This document shows positions 37,280-46,037 of a DNA stretch of 64,000 nt, in pieces. The position numbers were made by a program, and so were the translations under genes. Within the stretch, counting starts at the first letter, position 1, and every line of letters begins with the position of its first letter. Below the pieces are notes generated by a model. The model saw only the letters and a list, made by a program, of their open reading frames with translations, was not told the origin of the DNA and made no database searches. Source of the stretch: Ostreococcus lucimarinus CCE9901 (taxonomy: Eukaryota; Chlorophyta; Mamiellophyceae; Mamiellales; Bathycoccaceae); NCBI RefSeq assembly GCF_000092065.1, contig NC_009370.1, positions 186,001-250,000 of the forward strand. The letters run 5' to 3'.

Positions 37280-38839
37280 TCAAGACGCGCGCGCGGGGAG
37301 ACGCTCGAGCTTGGCGAGCGTGTTGAAGGCGGCGACCTGGCTCAAGCCGTCCGGCCACGTCACGGACATGGCGTAGTTTCCGATGACGGACATTTCTATC
37401 GGAGCGATATCGTCCGGGATCGGGGTGCCGTTTAAGAGCCTGTCCGGGGACTCGTCGCTGCCCTTGACGCGAGCGCTCGTGTCGGACATGCGAACGTTTT
37501 TCGCCGTGATCCAAAACGGCTTATCGTCATTCTCCCCGGGAAGTTCGACGCGAAACGCGCCATCATAACCTGGATCGATATCGACGCGCGGCTTCTTTCC
37601 GTTGTTAAGCTTGGCGACCTCTCGAACGACGGTGGCGGCGACGTCTTGGTACCTCGAGCTCGTCTTGCACGCCGGGTCTCGCAACACGAGCGGCCGACCG
37701 GTGTCCCCGCACGCGCTCAACTCGGGCACGATGGGCATTTGCAGCAAGTTTGGCACGCCATATTGCTCACAAATCGCCGCGCCACTGCCCTCGCCGAAGG
37801 GTTTGTGTTTGACGCCGTCGACTTCAAAGTAACTCAGGTTTTCTACGACGCTCACGCACGGCACCGCTAGCTTGGCAAACATGCGCACACCTTTTTCGAC
37901 GTCGATGAAGGCTAACTTTTGCGGCGTTGTCACGACGACCGCAGCGGTGATGGGGACGACTTGGCACAGCGTCAACTGAATATCCCCAGTTCCCGGTGGC
38001 ATGTCGAGAATTAAATAATCCAGCTCGCCCCAATCCGTCGTCGTCAAGAGTTGATTAATCAACCCGCTCACCATCGGTCCGCGCATGATGGCGCTCCCTT
38101 GTCCGGCGAACCCGAACGAGACCACCTTCACTCCCTCGTACTCCACCGGCGTGATCGTTCCCGTGCCTTTATCCATCTCTAACACCGGCGATTCGGGCGA
38201 AATCATCGTCGGCAAGCTCGGTCCGTAGACGTCGGCGTCCAAAATCCCCACCTTTGCCCCCATCATGGCCAGCGTGTACGCCAAGTTCACGCTCGTCGTC
38301 GATTTCCCGACTCCGCCCTTACACGAGCTCACCGCGATGATGTGTCGCACTCTGCGCAATCCCTCAACCGTCTCCGGCGCGTCGTTTCTCGCCGGCTGCG
38401 CCGTCATCGTCACCCGCACGTTCTTCACCCATTCCAACTCCCCGACGAACGCCTTCGCCTGCCGTTCGAATTCCGCCTTCACCGGGCACGCCGGTGTCGT
38501 CAATTCAATCGCAAACAGCACGTTTCCCGCGCTTTCGTCCACGTTCAGCGCTTTGACAAAGCCGCAGTTTACGATGTCCTCGCCAAAGTCTGGGTCGATC
38601 ACCCGTCGCAGCTTTTCCAGCACCGCCGCCTCTTTGCTCCCGTCCGGGGCGCTGTAAATCGCGGGCATGGACGTGGTATCCACGTCCGCGGCGTCCAACG
38701 CGTCGTGACCGTCCACCGCGGCGTGACGCGCGCGCACGGCGGCGCGCGGGCGTCGAGCGGCGTTATCCAAACGCTCGCGCGGCGGCTTCATAGCGCGCGC
38801 TGACGGCGCGAAGACGCGCGCGGCGCCGACGCGAGGCAT
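37280..38839 (-). CDS. HCF101: HCF101, plastid [4Fe-4S] cluster scaffold for photosystem I
   Basis: 519 residues. An Arg/Ala-rich transit peptide of about 55 residues is followed by three domains in the HCF101 order. First is a MIP18/DUF59 domain (LRRVIDPDFGEDIVNCGFV, TTPACPVK). Second is an Mrp/NBP35-type P-loop ATPase with CKGGVGKST, DADVYGPSLP, DMPPGTGD and TTPQKLAFIDVEKG. Third is a C-terminal DUF971 domain (VTWPDGLSQVAAF). The protein assembles and delivers [4Fe-4S] clusters to photosystem I and other plastid targets. All three domains are full length and the Walker lysine is intact. The neighbouring PHAX gene ends 201 bp upstream on the same strand. Confidence 0.95.
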   Translation of the reverse strand: MPRVGAARVFAPSARAMKPPRERLDNAARRPRAAVRARHAAVDGHDALDAADVDTTSMPAIYSAPDGSKEAAVLEKLRRVIDPDFGEDIVNCGFVKALNVDESAGNVLFAIELTTPACPVKAEFERQAKAFVGELEWVKNVRVTMTAQPARNDAPETVEGLRRVRHIIAVSSCKGGVGKSTTSVNLAYTLAMMGAKVGILDADVYGPSLPTMISPESPVLEMDKGTGTITPVEYEGVKVVSFGFAGQGSAIMRGPMVSGLINQLLTTTDWGELDYLILDMPPGTGDIQLTLCQVVPITAAVVVTTPQKLAFIDVEKGVRMFAKLAVPCVSVVENLSYFEVDGVKHKPFGEGSGAAICEQYGVPNLLQMPIVPELSACGDTGRPLVLRDPACKTSSRYQDVAATVVREVAKLNNGKKPRVDIDPGYDGAFRVELPGENDDKPFWITAKNVRMSDTSARVKGSDESPDRLLNGTPIPDDIAPIEMSVIGNYAMSVTWPDGLSQVAAFNTLAKLERLPARAS

Positions 38840-39040
38840 CGCGGCGCGTTCTATCGATCGCGCGCGCGCGTCCGGAGAATCGCGCGGGCGCCGACGCGCG
38901 CGCGTGCGTGTGCGCTCGTCGCGCCTCGTCGCCTCGCGTCTCGTTCGACGTTCAACGTACAGCGCTATTCCTATTCCTATTCTCCGCGCTCGTCGCGCGC
39001 TCGCCGCGCGCGCGCGACGTCACCTCGCGATCACCCGATG

Positions 39041-39625
39041 TCACCCGCGCCCGCGCCCGCGCCCGCGCGCGCCCCCCCGTCGGCCGAATTCGCCTCGCCG
39101 TCTCGCGCGCAGCGCCTTGTCGACGGCTTTGCTCTCTCGCAGCGCCGCCTCGAGTTTCGCCCCGCCGTGCGCGCGCTTGAACACCCACAAAAAGCACCCC
39201 GCCTTGGTGCGTCGTCGCCAAATCCCGCTCCCGGTCGCGCCCGCCTCGTACTTCGACCCGCCCTCGCGTTCGATTCGAAGCGTCTCTCGCAGCGCGGCGT
39301 CCATCGCGTCGCCGCCGAACGCGCGCGCGAGCCTTCGCATCAGGTGTCGCTTCGGCTCCTCGATCGTCGCCGCGACGCGTTCGGCGCACTTGAAATCTTC
39401 TTCGCGCATCTCGACGCGCGTCGGATCGTCGACGTCGAGCATCGCGTCGTCGTCGCGCGTCGTCGTCGTCGCCGCGCGGCGCGCGTCCCGAGCGTCGCGC
39501 GCCGTCACCTCCCCCTCCTCGACCTCGCGTTCGGCGTCGACCGCGCGCGCGTCGTCCATCGCTTCCATGGCTTCGTAATCGATCAGCGCGTCCTCGTCGT
39601 CGTTCGCGTCGTCGTCGCGCGCCAT
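39041..39625 (-). CDS. PHAX-type snRNA/RNA export adapter (minimal)
   Basis: 194 residues. The N-terminal 80 residues are acidic (DDDANDDEDALIDY). The PHAX RNA-binding domain spans about residues 85-160: EPKRHLMRRLARAFG, ALRETLRIEREGG, then RRRTKAGCFLWVFK, matching the family's GG...RRRTPGGVFLxL ending. The C-terminus is an RG-rich tail. PHAX carries capped snRNA to CRM1 for nuclear export and contributes to snoRNA handling. Here the domain is nearly the whole protein. The long N-terminal export and cap-binding-complex regions of animal PHAX are reduced to one acidic segment. It starts 74 bp from the divergent ARF-like gene. Confidence 0.8.
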   Translation of the reverse strand: MARDDDANDDEDALIDYEAMEAMDDARAVDAEREVEEGEVTARDARDARRAATTTTRDDDAMLDVDDPTRVEMREEDFKCAERVAATIEEPKRHLMRRLARAFGGDAMDAALRETLRIEREGGSKYEAGATGSGIWRRRTKAGCFLWVFKRAHGGAKLEAALRESKAVDKALRARRRGEFGRRGGARGRGRGRG

Positions 39626-39699
39626 GACGGTGCTCGCGCGCGCGAATCGATGTCCCGTTGCGTCACAATCTGCCGCGCGCGCCGTCGCCGTCGCGCGCC

Positions 39700-40335
39700 A
39701 TGGGCGCGGCGCTGAGCCAGGCGCGGACGCTGTTCGACAAGTACTTCGGCAACGTGGACATGCGCGTCGTCATGCTCGGCCTGGACGCCGCCGGGAAGAC
39801 GACGATCCTGTACAAGCTGCACATCGGCGAGGTCCTGAGCACGGTGCCCACGCTCGGGTTCAACGTCGAGAAGGTGCAGTACAAGAACGTCGTGTTCACG
39901 GTCTGGGACGTCGGCGGACAGGAGAAGCTGCGACCGCTGTGGAGGCATTACTTCAACAACACGGACGGGTTGATCTTCGTGGTGGATTGCCTCGATCGAG
40001 AGCGCGCGAGACGAGCGAAGGAGGAGTTTTACAGCATCGTCAACGACGCGTTCATGCGAAACAGCGCGATATTGATATTCGCGAATAAACAGGACCTGAA
40101 GGGGGCGATGACGACGGCGGAGCTGGTGGAGGCGTTTGAACTGCCGTCGCTGAAGGGACGGAGGTGGCACGTGCAGGCGTCGTGCGCGACGCAAGGGCTG
40201 GGGCTGTACGAGGGACTGGATTGGTTGTCGAGCACGCTGACGAAGATGCGAAGGAATGGGGTGGTGACGAGCGTGGGGAGTAGCGGAGAGCGACACGGGG
40301 CGGGGAGACAGGGACGCTCGGCGCGGTTTACGTAG
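39700..40335 (+). CDS. ARF-family GTPase with a C-terminal extension
   Basis: 211 residues from the ATG at 39700; the ATG at 39658 in the same frame adds a basic leader and would destroy the N-myristoylation site. Gly2 (MGAALSQ) is a myristoylation signal. All nucleotide motifs are intact: GLDAAGKTT, the switch-I Thr in [22 protein letters not shown] and ANKQDLKGA. The last 30 residues (from about position 180) are a Gly/Ser/Arg tail not found in ARF1, which is usually 181 residues. The domain is close to ARF1/ARF class but with changes such as [16 protein letters not shown] proteins recruit coats and adaptors, including AP complexes, to Golgi membranes; AP-4 mu is encoded at 12.8 kb. Confidence 0.93.
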   Translation: MGAALSQARTLFDKYFGNVDMRVVMLGLDAAGKTTILYKLHIGEVLSTVPTLGFNVEKVQYKNVVFTVWDVGGQEKLRPLWRHYFNNTDGLIFVVDCLDRERARRAKEEFYSIVNDAFMRNSAILIFANKQDLKGAMTTAELVEAFELPSLKGRRWHVQASCATQGLGLYEGLDWLSSTLTKMRRNGVVTSVGSSGERHGAGRQGRSARFT

Positions 40336-40520
40336 GCGAGGCGAGCGAGACGCTTTAGACTGGGAACGCGGTCGCCTCATAGCAGCGGCGTCGGGTTCGT
40401 GTAATAAGACGACGATACGTGTGATGTGATGATGATTTTCGCGTCGGCGCGTCGCGCGATGGCGAAGCGTCGACAGTCGTCGACGATGATTCGAGTAATA
40501 CAAGTACACACAACGTAGGG

Positions 40521-42890
40521 CTACTTTTTACGCGCGAGCAGCAGCTTGGCTTCTTCGAGTTCCTCGCGACACTTGCCGCAGCCCTTGGCGGCGTAGCGAC
40601 ACTTCGAGCACCCGAGCTCGGTGCGAGGCGGACGCAACACGCGAGGTCGACCGCGAGCGGGCTTACCGTCCGCCGTGCGCACGGGGACGAGCGTGAGCTC
40701 CGTGACGATTTTCCGTTCGCCCGTGTTGATGTCGATGAACGCCTTCGCCTTTGACTTGGATGGGAACTTGACGTTGACTCCCTTGGCGCTCTTCGTTTGA
40801 ACGCGCGGGGCCGTCTTTGCCTTGGTCTTCGTCGTCTTCTTCGCCGCCACCGCCCTGGTCTTCGGCGTTCCACCGCGAGGTCCGCGTTTTGAGCGCGGCG
40901 TGTCTGGATCGCACGCGCCGCACCCTGTGGATGCCCAACGACACTTGCTGCATCCTTTCCCGACGACCACGAGCGCCATGGAATTGTCCGCGCGAACGCT
41001 CGCCTTCTTCTTTGGCGCCTTGGTGGCTTTCTTCGCCGCGAGTGCCAACTTTTGCGCAGCTGGTCCGCGCGGAAGTCGCGCGGTGCCGGGATCGCATGCG
41101 CCGCACCCGTTCGCGGACCATCTGCACTTGCTGCAACCCTTGGTGCCGTAGACGACGAGCGCCATCGAATTCGATGCGGTGGCTTTCGCCGCGCTCTTCG
41201 TCTTCTTCGTCGCTTTCACCACCGTCGGAGCTTTTGTCTTCTTCTTCGCCGCAGCCGCGCGTGGCCCTGTCGGCGCACGCGGCGTGTCTGGATCGCACGC
41301 GCCGCACCCGTTCGACGCCCATCGACATTTGCTGCATCCTTTCGAGCGCACGAGCGCGAGCGCCATCGAATCGTCCCTCGCGGGCGCTTCGACTCTGGAC
41401 TTTTTCGCCGGTGGCGGACCGTTTTTCACCTTGGGTGGGCGCCCACGGCGCTTTTTTTGTGGCTTCGAAGCTTCTGACTGCGTCGTCGCCGCGTTCAAGT
41501 CGACGACGCCGAGCGGCGATCGCGTCGCCTCGACGACGGGCGCGACGTCCACGGCGACTCGCGCCACCGTGACCACGGGCGTGCTCGCGACGGGCGTTTT
41601 CTCTCGTGGAGGCGGCATGTCATCCTCCGGCTCGCGCGCGTGCTGTAAGTACATCGGCGGCGGCAATTCGACGAGTTGTCGGTTCATGAGCGGATGCCAT
41701 CTCGGTCCCGGCGTGCACGAATCGATGGCGGGCGTCATCGCGTACGGCGTCGGCGCGTACGGCGTCATCGTGAATGGACCCGGCGTCAGCGCTTGCACGC
41801 TCATTGGACTTCTCTGTTCGACTTCTTCGCCTTCGTCGTCGTCTTCTCCGTCGTCCACGTCCGTGCACTGCACGCTCTCCTCTGGGAAACTCGTCGGGCG
41901 CGCGGGCGTGCACCCGCCCATGGGCAGCTCCAAATCGTTTGCTTCGCGGAAATCCACCATCTCCTCGATCGCCTCGTCCGCGCTCCACCGCTCGTTCGCG
42001 TCGACCCAGGTCGTGGACTTCAAAAACTCGTACAACACGCGACATCCCGGCGCGACGCGGTCGTCAAACTTGGCGAGAATCTCCTTGACGCGCGTCTCTT
42101 GACCCGCCGTCGCCGCAATCTTCTTCTCCAACTTCAGCTCCCCGAGCGCTTCTTCCAGCTGACAATCCACCAAAACCTCCACGTCTAAGCACATGGACGC
42201 GGCCCAGACCAAGAACGCCCACATATCGGCTTGAAAGTCGTAATGCGGCCCGCGCGTCTCCGGCGCGATGTACCCGCACGTCCCCGGTCCCTGCAGCGTC
42301 ATCCTCCGCTTCCCAACCTTTGGCAGCCGCACCGCGGTCCCCCAATCCGTGAATCCGATCGTCACCTTCGTCACCGTCCCGAACGCGTTCCTCAGCGCGC
42401 TCCGCACCAACAAATTCTTCGCCTTCAAATCCCTCCACACCACGCGCGCGCCCTTCAGCGCCTCCAGTCCCTCCGCCACCTGCAAGAACAAATCCAACTT
42501 CACCCGCTCGCTCAGCGCGCGTCCGCTCGCCCGCTCCCGCGTCACGAAATCCTCCAAGCATCCGTCCTCGCAGAGTTCGCTCAGCACCGCCAGATACTTC
42601 TTCCCGTCGCTCGGCCGCGTCGTCGCCGCGCACCCGTGCACCTTGACCGCGCACCGCGGCAAATCGCTCACCGTCGCCACCTCGCTCACCACCAGCGATT
42701 CCTTGTTCGAGTCCACCACGCGCGCGCACACGATTTCGTTTCGAAACCGCGCGGCGTACGCGGTGCAGAACCCGCCCTCGCCGAGGACGCGCGCGTAATC
42801 CACCTCCACCTCGGGCTCGGCGAACTGCTTCATGTCCGGGCGGTGCGCCGCGATCGCGCGCAGGCACCGCGCGCACTCGTCGGCGTTCAT
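40521..42890 (-). CDS. Kinase-like domain fused to AT-hooks and four GCSKCR Cys-rich repeats
   Basis: 789 residues. Residues of about 30-330 form a protein-kinase fold: glycine loop VLGEGGFCTAY, catalytic loop VVWRDLKAKNLLV with Asp154, metal site FTDWGTAV with Asp182, and GYIAPETRGPHYDFQADMWAF. The beta-3 lysine of VAIK appears as Arg57 (VCARVVD), HRD is WRD and DFG is DWG, so activity is doubtful. After a Pro/Thr linker comes an AT-hook (RRGRPPKVK), then four modules of the form GCSKCRxxxxGCGxC, with first cysteines at 519, 586, 647 and 761. A second AT-hook-like ARGRPRVLRP precedes the last module. The CxxC-x6-CxxC spacing suggests zinc. The architecture implies a chromatin-bound kinase or pseudokinase. 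Nuclear location is inferred from the basic linkers. Confidence 0.75.
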   Translation of the reverse strand: MNADECARCLRAIAAHRPDMKQFAEPEVEVDYARVLGEGGFCTAYAARFRNEIVCARVVDSNKESLVVSEVATVSDLPRCAVKVHGCAATTRPSDGKKYLAVLSELCEDGCLEDFVTRERASGRALSERVKLDLFLQVAEGLEALKGARVVWRDLKAKNLLVRSALRNAFGTVTKVTIGFTDWGTAVRLPKVGKRRMTLQGPGTCGYIAPETRGPHYDFQADMWAFLVWAASMCLDVEVLVDCQLEEALGELKLEKKIAATAGQETRVKEILAKFDDRVAPGCRVLYEFLKSTTWVDANERWSADEAIEEMVDFREANDLELPMGGCTPARPTSFPEESVQCTDVDDGEDDDEGEEVEQRSPMSVQALTPGPFTMTPYAPTPYAMTPAIDSCTPGPRWHPLMNRQLVELPPPMYLQHAREPEDDMPPPREKTPVASTPVVTVARVAVDVAPVVEATRSPLGVVDLNAATTQSEASKPQKKRRGRPPKVKNGPPPAKKSRVEAPARDDSMALALVRSKGCSKCRWASNGCGACDPDTPRAPTGPRAAAAKKKTKAPTVVKATKKTKSAAKATASNSMALVVYGTKGCSKCRWSANGCGACDPGTARLPRGPAAQKLALAAKKATKAPKKKASVRADNSMALVVVGKGCSKCRWASTGCGACDPDTPRSKRGPRGGTPKTRAVAAKKTTKTKAKTAPRVQTKSAKGVNVKFPSKSKAKAFIDINTGERKIVTELTLVPVRTADGKPARGRPRVLRPPRTELGCSKCRYAAKGCGKCREELEEAKLLLARKK

Positions 42891-43230
42891 GGCGACGTCG
42901 AGGATTAAATTTTTGGCGTCGCGCGCGTCGTCGACGCGCGTCGGTCGCGTCGCGCGTCGCGCGATGGCGCGCGCGGGCGGACGGCCGTTGGACGACGTCT
43001 TTCCCCTGGGCGCGTCGTTTTATCGCACTCGTGTACGCATTGTGTGTACGTTTCAGCCCATGTGAGTATCACGGAGCTGGTATTGGTGTCGGACACATGG
43101 GTATGTGTATTTAGTAGTGTATAAATAACACACGAACGCGAGGAAACCCTCGGACCGCGCGCGCGATCGGCACACCGCGGCGTCGATCGCGTCTCCGCGC
43201 GCGCGCCGACGGTCGACGCGCGACGAGAGC
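42891..43230. promoter_or_regulatory. Divergent promoter region of the kinase-like and ClpR genes
   Basis: 340 bp. TATAAATA occurs at 43120-43127, about 104 bp before the ClpR ATG and in the right orientation for it; this is one of few clear TATA-like words in the window. The region 43015-43130 is AT-richer and GT-rich. No gene is seen. Confidence 0.45.
43120..43127 (+). promoter_or_regulatory. TATA-box-like element upstream of ClpR
   Basis: TATAAATA, 104 bp upstream of the ClpR start codon, in a local AT-rich patch. Confidence 0.45.
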
Positions 43231-44124
43231 ATGCTCGCGTCCACCGTCTCCGCGCGCGGCGCCGCGCCGTCGCCGCGCGGCGCGAGCGCGCGCGCGGGAC
43301 CGGGACCGCGCGCGGGCGCGGCGACGACGACGCGACGCGCGGCGACGGCGAGCGCGCGCGCGACGCTCGGAAACTACGGCGGATTCGTCGATGGGAATAA
43401 ACTCGCGCGCGGGCTGGCGCGAGGCGACGGACGACGACGCGCGGCGACGTTCGCGGAGCGCGCGGGCGGGGCGGTGCGCGCGCCGAGGACGCGAGGCGGA
43501 CGCGCGACGAAGACGATGATGCCGATCGGTGTCCCGCGCGTGCCGTACAAGACGCCGAACGAGAACATGTGGCAGTGGGTTGATATTTGGAATTGCTTGT
43601 ACCGAGAGCGGATCATCTGGATCGGGCAGACGATCGACGAGGAACTCGGGAACCAACTCGTGGCGACGATGTTGTTCCTGGACAGCGCGGATCGAAACAA
43701 GCCGATGTACCTGTACATCAACAGCGAGGGGGGGCAGATCGTGCCCACGATGGCGATCCTGGACACCATGAAGCATCTGAACGCCGAGGTCGGGACGGTG
43801 GGGTTCGGAAGCGCGCGCGCGATGGGCGGTTTACTCTTGGCGAGCGGGGCCAAGGGCAAGCGCGCGGCGCTCCCGAACACGTGCATCATGCTTCATCATC
43901 CCTCCGGCGTCGCCCGCGGTTCGGCTTCGGACGTTCAAAACGAGGGTAAAGAGCTCATGCGCATCCGCGGTCAGATCAACAAGAAGATCAGCGACATCAC
44001 CGGTCGTCCCGTCGAGCAAGTGTCCGAGGAGATTCGTCGCGACAAGCACTTCACCCCCGAAGCCGCGCTCGATTACGGCATCATCGACAAGATTCTCTAC
44101 CGTCCGCGCGCGGGCGCGAGATGA
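43231..44124 (+). CDS. Plastid ClpR, non-catalytic subunit of the Clp protease ring
   Basis: 297 residues. A Ser/Ala/Arg transit peptide of about 85 residues leads into MPIGVPRVPYKTP and WQWVDIWNCLYRERIIWIGQ, typical of plant ClpR2/R-type proteins. The Clp core is complete (YLYINSEGGQIVPTMAI, GAKGKRAALPN, DKHFTPEAALDYGIIDKI). The catalytic serine position of ClpP (GxxASMG) reads GSARAMGG, so Ser is Ala197, while the His (IMLHHP) remains. The protein is therefore a ClpR rather than a ClpP. ClpR subunits build the mixed heptameric ring of the plastid Clp protease with ClpP partners. Which ClpR number it corresponds to cannot be settled here. Confidence 0.92.
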   Translation: MLASTVSARGAAPSPRGASARAGPGPRAGAATTTRRAATASARATLGNYGGFVDGNKLARGLARGDGRRRAATFAERAGGAVRAPRTRGGRATKTMMPIGVPRVPYKTPNENMWQWVDIWNCLYRERIIWIGQTIDEELGNQLVATMLFLDSADRNKPMYLYINSEGGQIVPTMAILDTMKHLNAEVGTVGFGSARAMGGLLLASGAKGKRAALPNTCIMLHHPSGVARGSASDVQNEGKELMRIRGQINKKISDITGRPVEQVSEEIRRDKHFTPEAALDYGIIDKILYRPRAGAR

Positions 44125-44571
44125 TCACGACACCGTTCGCTTCGTTCCTCGCATTCGTTCGCGGCGCGCCTTACGCGCGTTCGTTTGTCATAGTTTGATT
44201 CTTCGCGCTTCGCGACCGCGTCCCCTCGTCGCGCTATCCAGATCCCGCGCCCTCGAAAACGCCACTGATGGGCTCCAGCGCCTCTTCAATGCGTCATCCT
44301 AAAACCCTAGTTATGACGTCCCGTGACGTCGATGATGCGCCGACGTCACCACACGTCGACGCGCTCGCCCGCGCCCGACCGATCGCGCGCGCGCGAGCAC
44401 GCGAGCGCCTCTCGCGCCTCTCGCGCCGCGTCTCCCGCGCCCTCGCGCCGCGACTCGGCGCGCTCGACGACGCGCGACGCGACGCGCGCGCCGACCGAGG
44501 GATCGACGGCGACGGCGCCGCGCGACGGCGACGGCGACGCGGCGCGGACGCGGCGCGCGCGGTGAGGCGCG
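44125..44571. promoter_or_regulatory. Upstream region of solanesyl diphosphate synthase with TGACGTC cluster and telobox
   Basis: 447 bp. It contains AAAACCCTAG (telobox-like) at 44301-44310 and, directly after it, TGACGTC at 44314-44320, TGACGTC at 44324-44330 and GACGTCA at 44342-44348. These are bZIP-type (ATF/CREB, TGA) cores. The rest is CGCG-rich with no gene. Confidence 0.5.
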
Positions 44572-45951
44572 ATGATGCGCGCGACGACGACGACGACGAC
44601 GCTGAGCGCGCGCGCGGGATGCGCGACGCAGACGCAGGAACGGTGGACGAGCGTGAGGTCGATGGCGACGAGTCGAGGGGCGAGCGGGACGCGCGGGACG
44701 GCGACGCGAGGCGGACGCGCGAGCGCGAGAGCGCGCGGAGAAGGCGCGACGGTGAGATCAGAGCGCGAAAGGGAAGAGATGAGACGGAGAACGGGCGCGA
44801 GCGGCGGCGCGAGAGGACGGACGTGCGCGCGGGGAGGCGCGAGGAGACGCGCGGTGGCGCCGGATGCGGCGCAGGATAAGAGCGGGACGCCGATGGGGGG
44901 ACGAGTGGCGACGTCGTTCGATGAGCTCGATCCGGAGCATAACACGTCGTTCGGATCGAGTGATGAGGGGAAAGGATACGACATCGCGCAGATCACGGCG
45001 CCGGTGGCGGAGGATATGGAACAGCTGCGCCTGAATTTGAGGGATATCATCGGAAGGAAGAATCCGCTCCTCTTGGCGGCGGCGGATCAAATTTTTGGCG
45101 CTGGAGGGAAGCGGCTGCGACCGGTCTTGGTGTTTCTCGTCGCGCGTGCGACGGCGGAACTGATGCATATGAGCGATATTACGGATAGACAGAGACGGTT
45201 GGCGGAGATTACGGAGATGATTCACACGGCGTCGCTCGTGCACGACGACGTGTTGGACGACTGCGATACGCGTCGCGGCAAGGAAACCATCCACACGTTG
45301 TACGGCGCGCGCGTCGCGATTTTGGCCGGTGACTTCTTATTCGCGCAGTCGTCGTGGTTCCTGGCGAACTTGGACAACTTGGAGGTGATTAAGCTCATCT
45401 CGCAAGTCATCGCGGATTTCGCCGACGGGGAAATTTCTCAGGCGGGCGCGCTATTCAACTGCGACTTGACCCTGGACGAGTACCTCGAAAAGAGTCACAA
45501 CAAGACGGCGTCTTTGATCGCGGCGTCGTGCAAGTCCGCGGCGGTGTTCAGCGAAGTGACCGAGTCGGTCAAGGTTGACATGTACGAATACGGTAAGCAC
45601 CTCGGGTTGGCGTTTCAGGTCGTGGACGATATCTTAGACTTTACGCAATCGGAGGAGCAGTTGGGTAAGCCTCAAGGCCAAGACTTAGCGAGCGGAAACT
45701 TGACAGCCCCGACGATTTTCGCGCTGCGGGCAAAGCCAGAGTTGCGTGCGTTGATTGAGACGCAGTTTGAGAACGAGGGCGATCTTCAGAGAGCGATTGA
45801 GATCGTCAACGAGTTCGGCTTGGAGGAGGCTCAAAAACTGGCGAAGAGAGAGGGCGACATCGCGCTGGCGTCTCTCAGGCAACTCCCCGATAGTGAAGCA
45901 AAGCGGTCGTTAGTAGGCATGGTTGGGTACGTTCTCGAGCGTATCTATTAA
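44572..45951 (+). CDS. SPS: Long-chain all-trans polyprenyl (solanesyl) diphosphate synthase, plastid-type
   Basis: 459 residues. An Arg/Thr/Gly-rich leader of about 100 residues is a plausible transit peptide. The trans-prenyltransferase domain has [12 protein letters not shown], the first Asp-rich motif DDVLDD at 225-230 within [32 protein letters not shown] and the second Asp-rich motif DDILD at 352-356. The residues before the first motif are small (MIHTASLVH), as in long-chain synthases. In plants and algae the plastid enzyme makes the nonaprenyl side chain of plastoquinone; a mitochondrial form makes that of ubiquinone. The leader favours an organelle but does not decide which. Confidence 0.92.
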   Translation: MMRATTTTTTLSARAGCATQTQERWTSVRSMATSRGASGTRGTATRGGRASARARGEGATVRSEREREEMRRRTGASGGARGRTCARGGARRRAVAPDAAQDKSGTPMGGRVATSFDELDPEHNTSFGSSDEGKGYDIAQITAPVAEDMEQLRLNLRDIIGRKNPLLLAAADQIFGAGGKRLRPVLVFLVARATAELMHMSDITDRQRRLAEITEMIHTASLVHDDVLDDCDTRRGKETIHTLYGARVAILAGDFLFAQSSWFLANLDNLEVIKLISQVIADFADGEISQAGALFNCDLTLDEYLEKSHNKTASLIAASCKSAAVFSEVTESVKVDMYEYGKHLGLAFQVVDDILDFTQSEEQLGKPQGQDLASGNLTAPTIFALRAKPELRALIETQFENEGDLQRAIEIVNEFGLEEAQKLAKREGDIALASLRQLPDSEAKRSLVGMVGYVLERIY

Positions 45952-46037
45952 AAGCACATCCAGCGCGCATTTTTTAGGTTGCCAAAACAAAACAAGTTCC
46001 AACATCACTAAAACACTCCCGATCGATCAAATATTAT

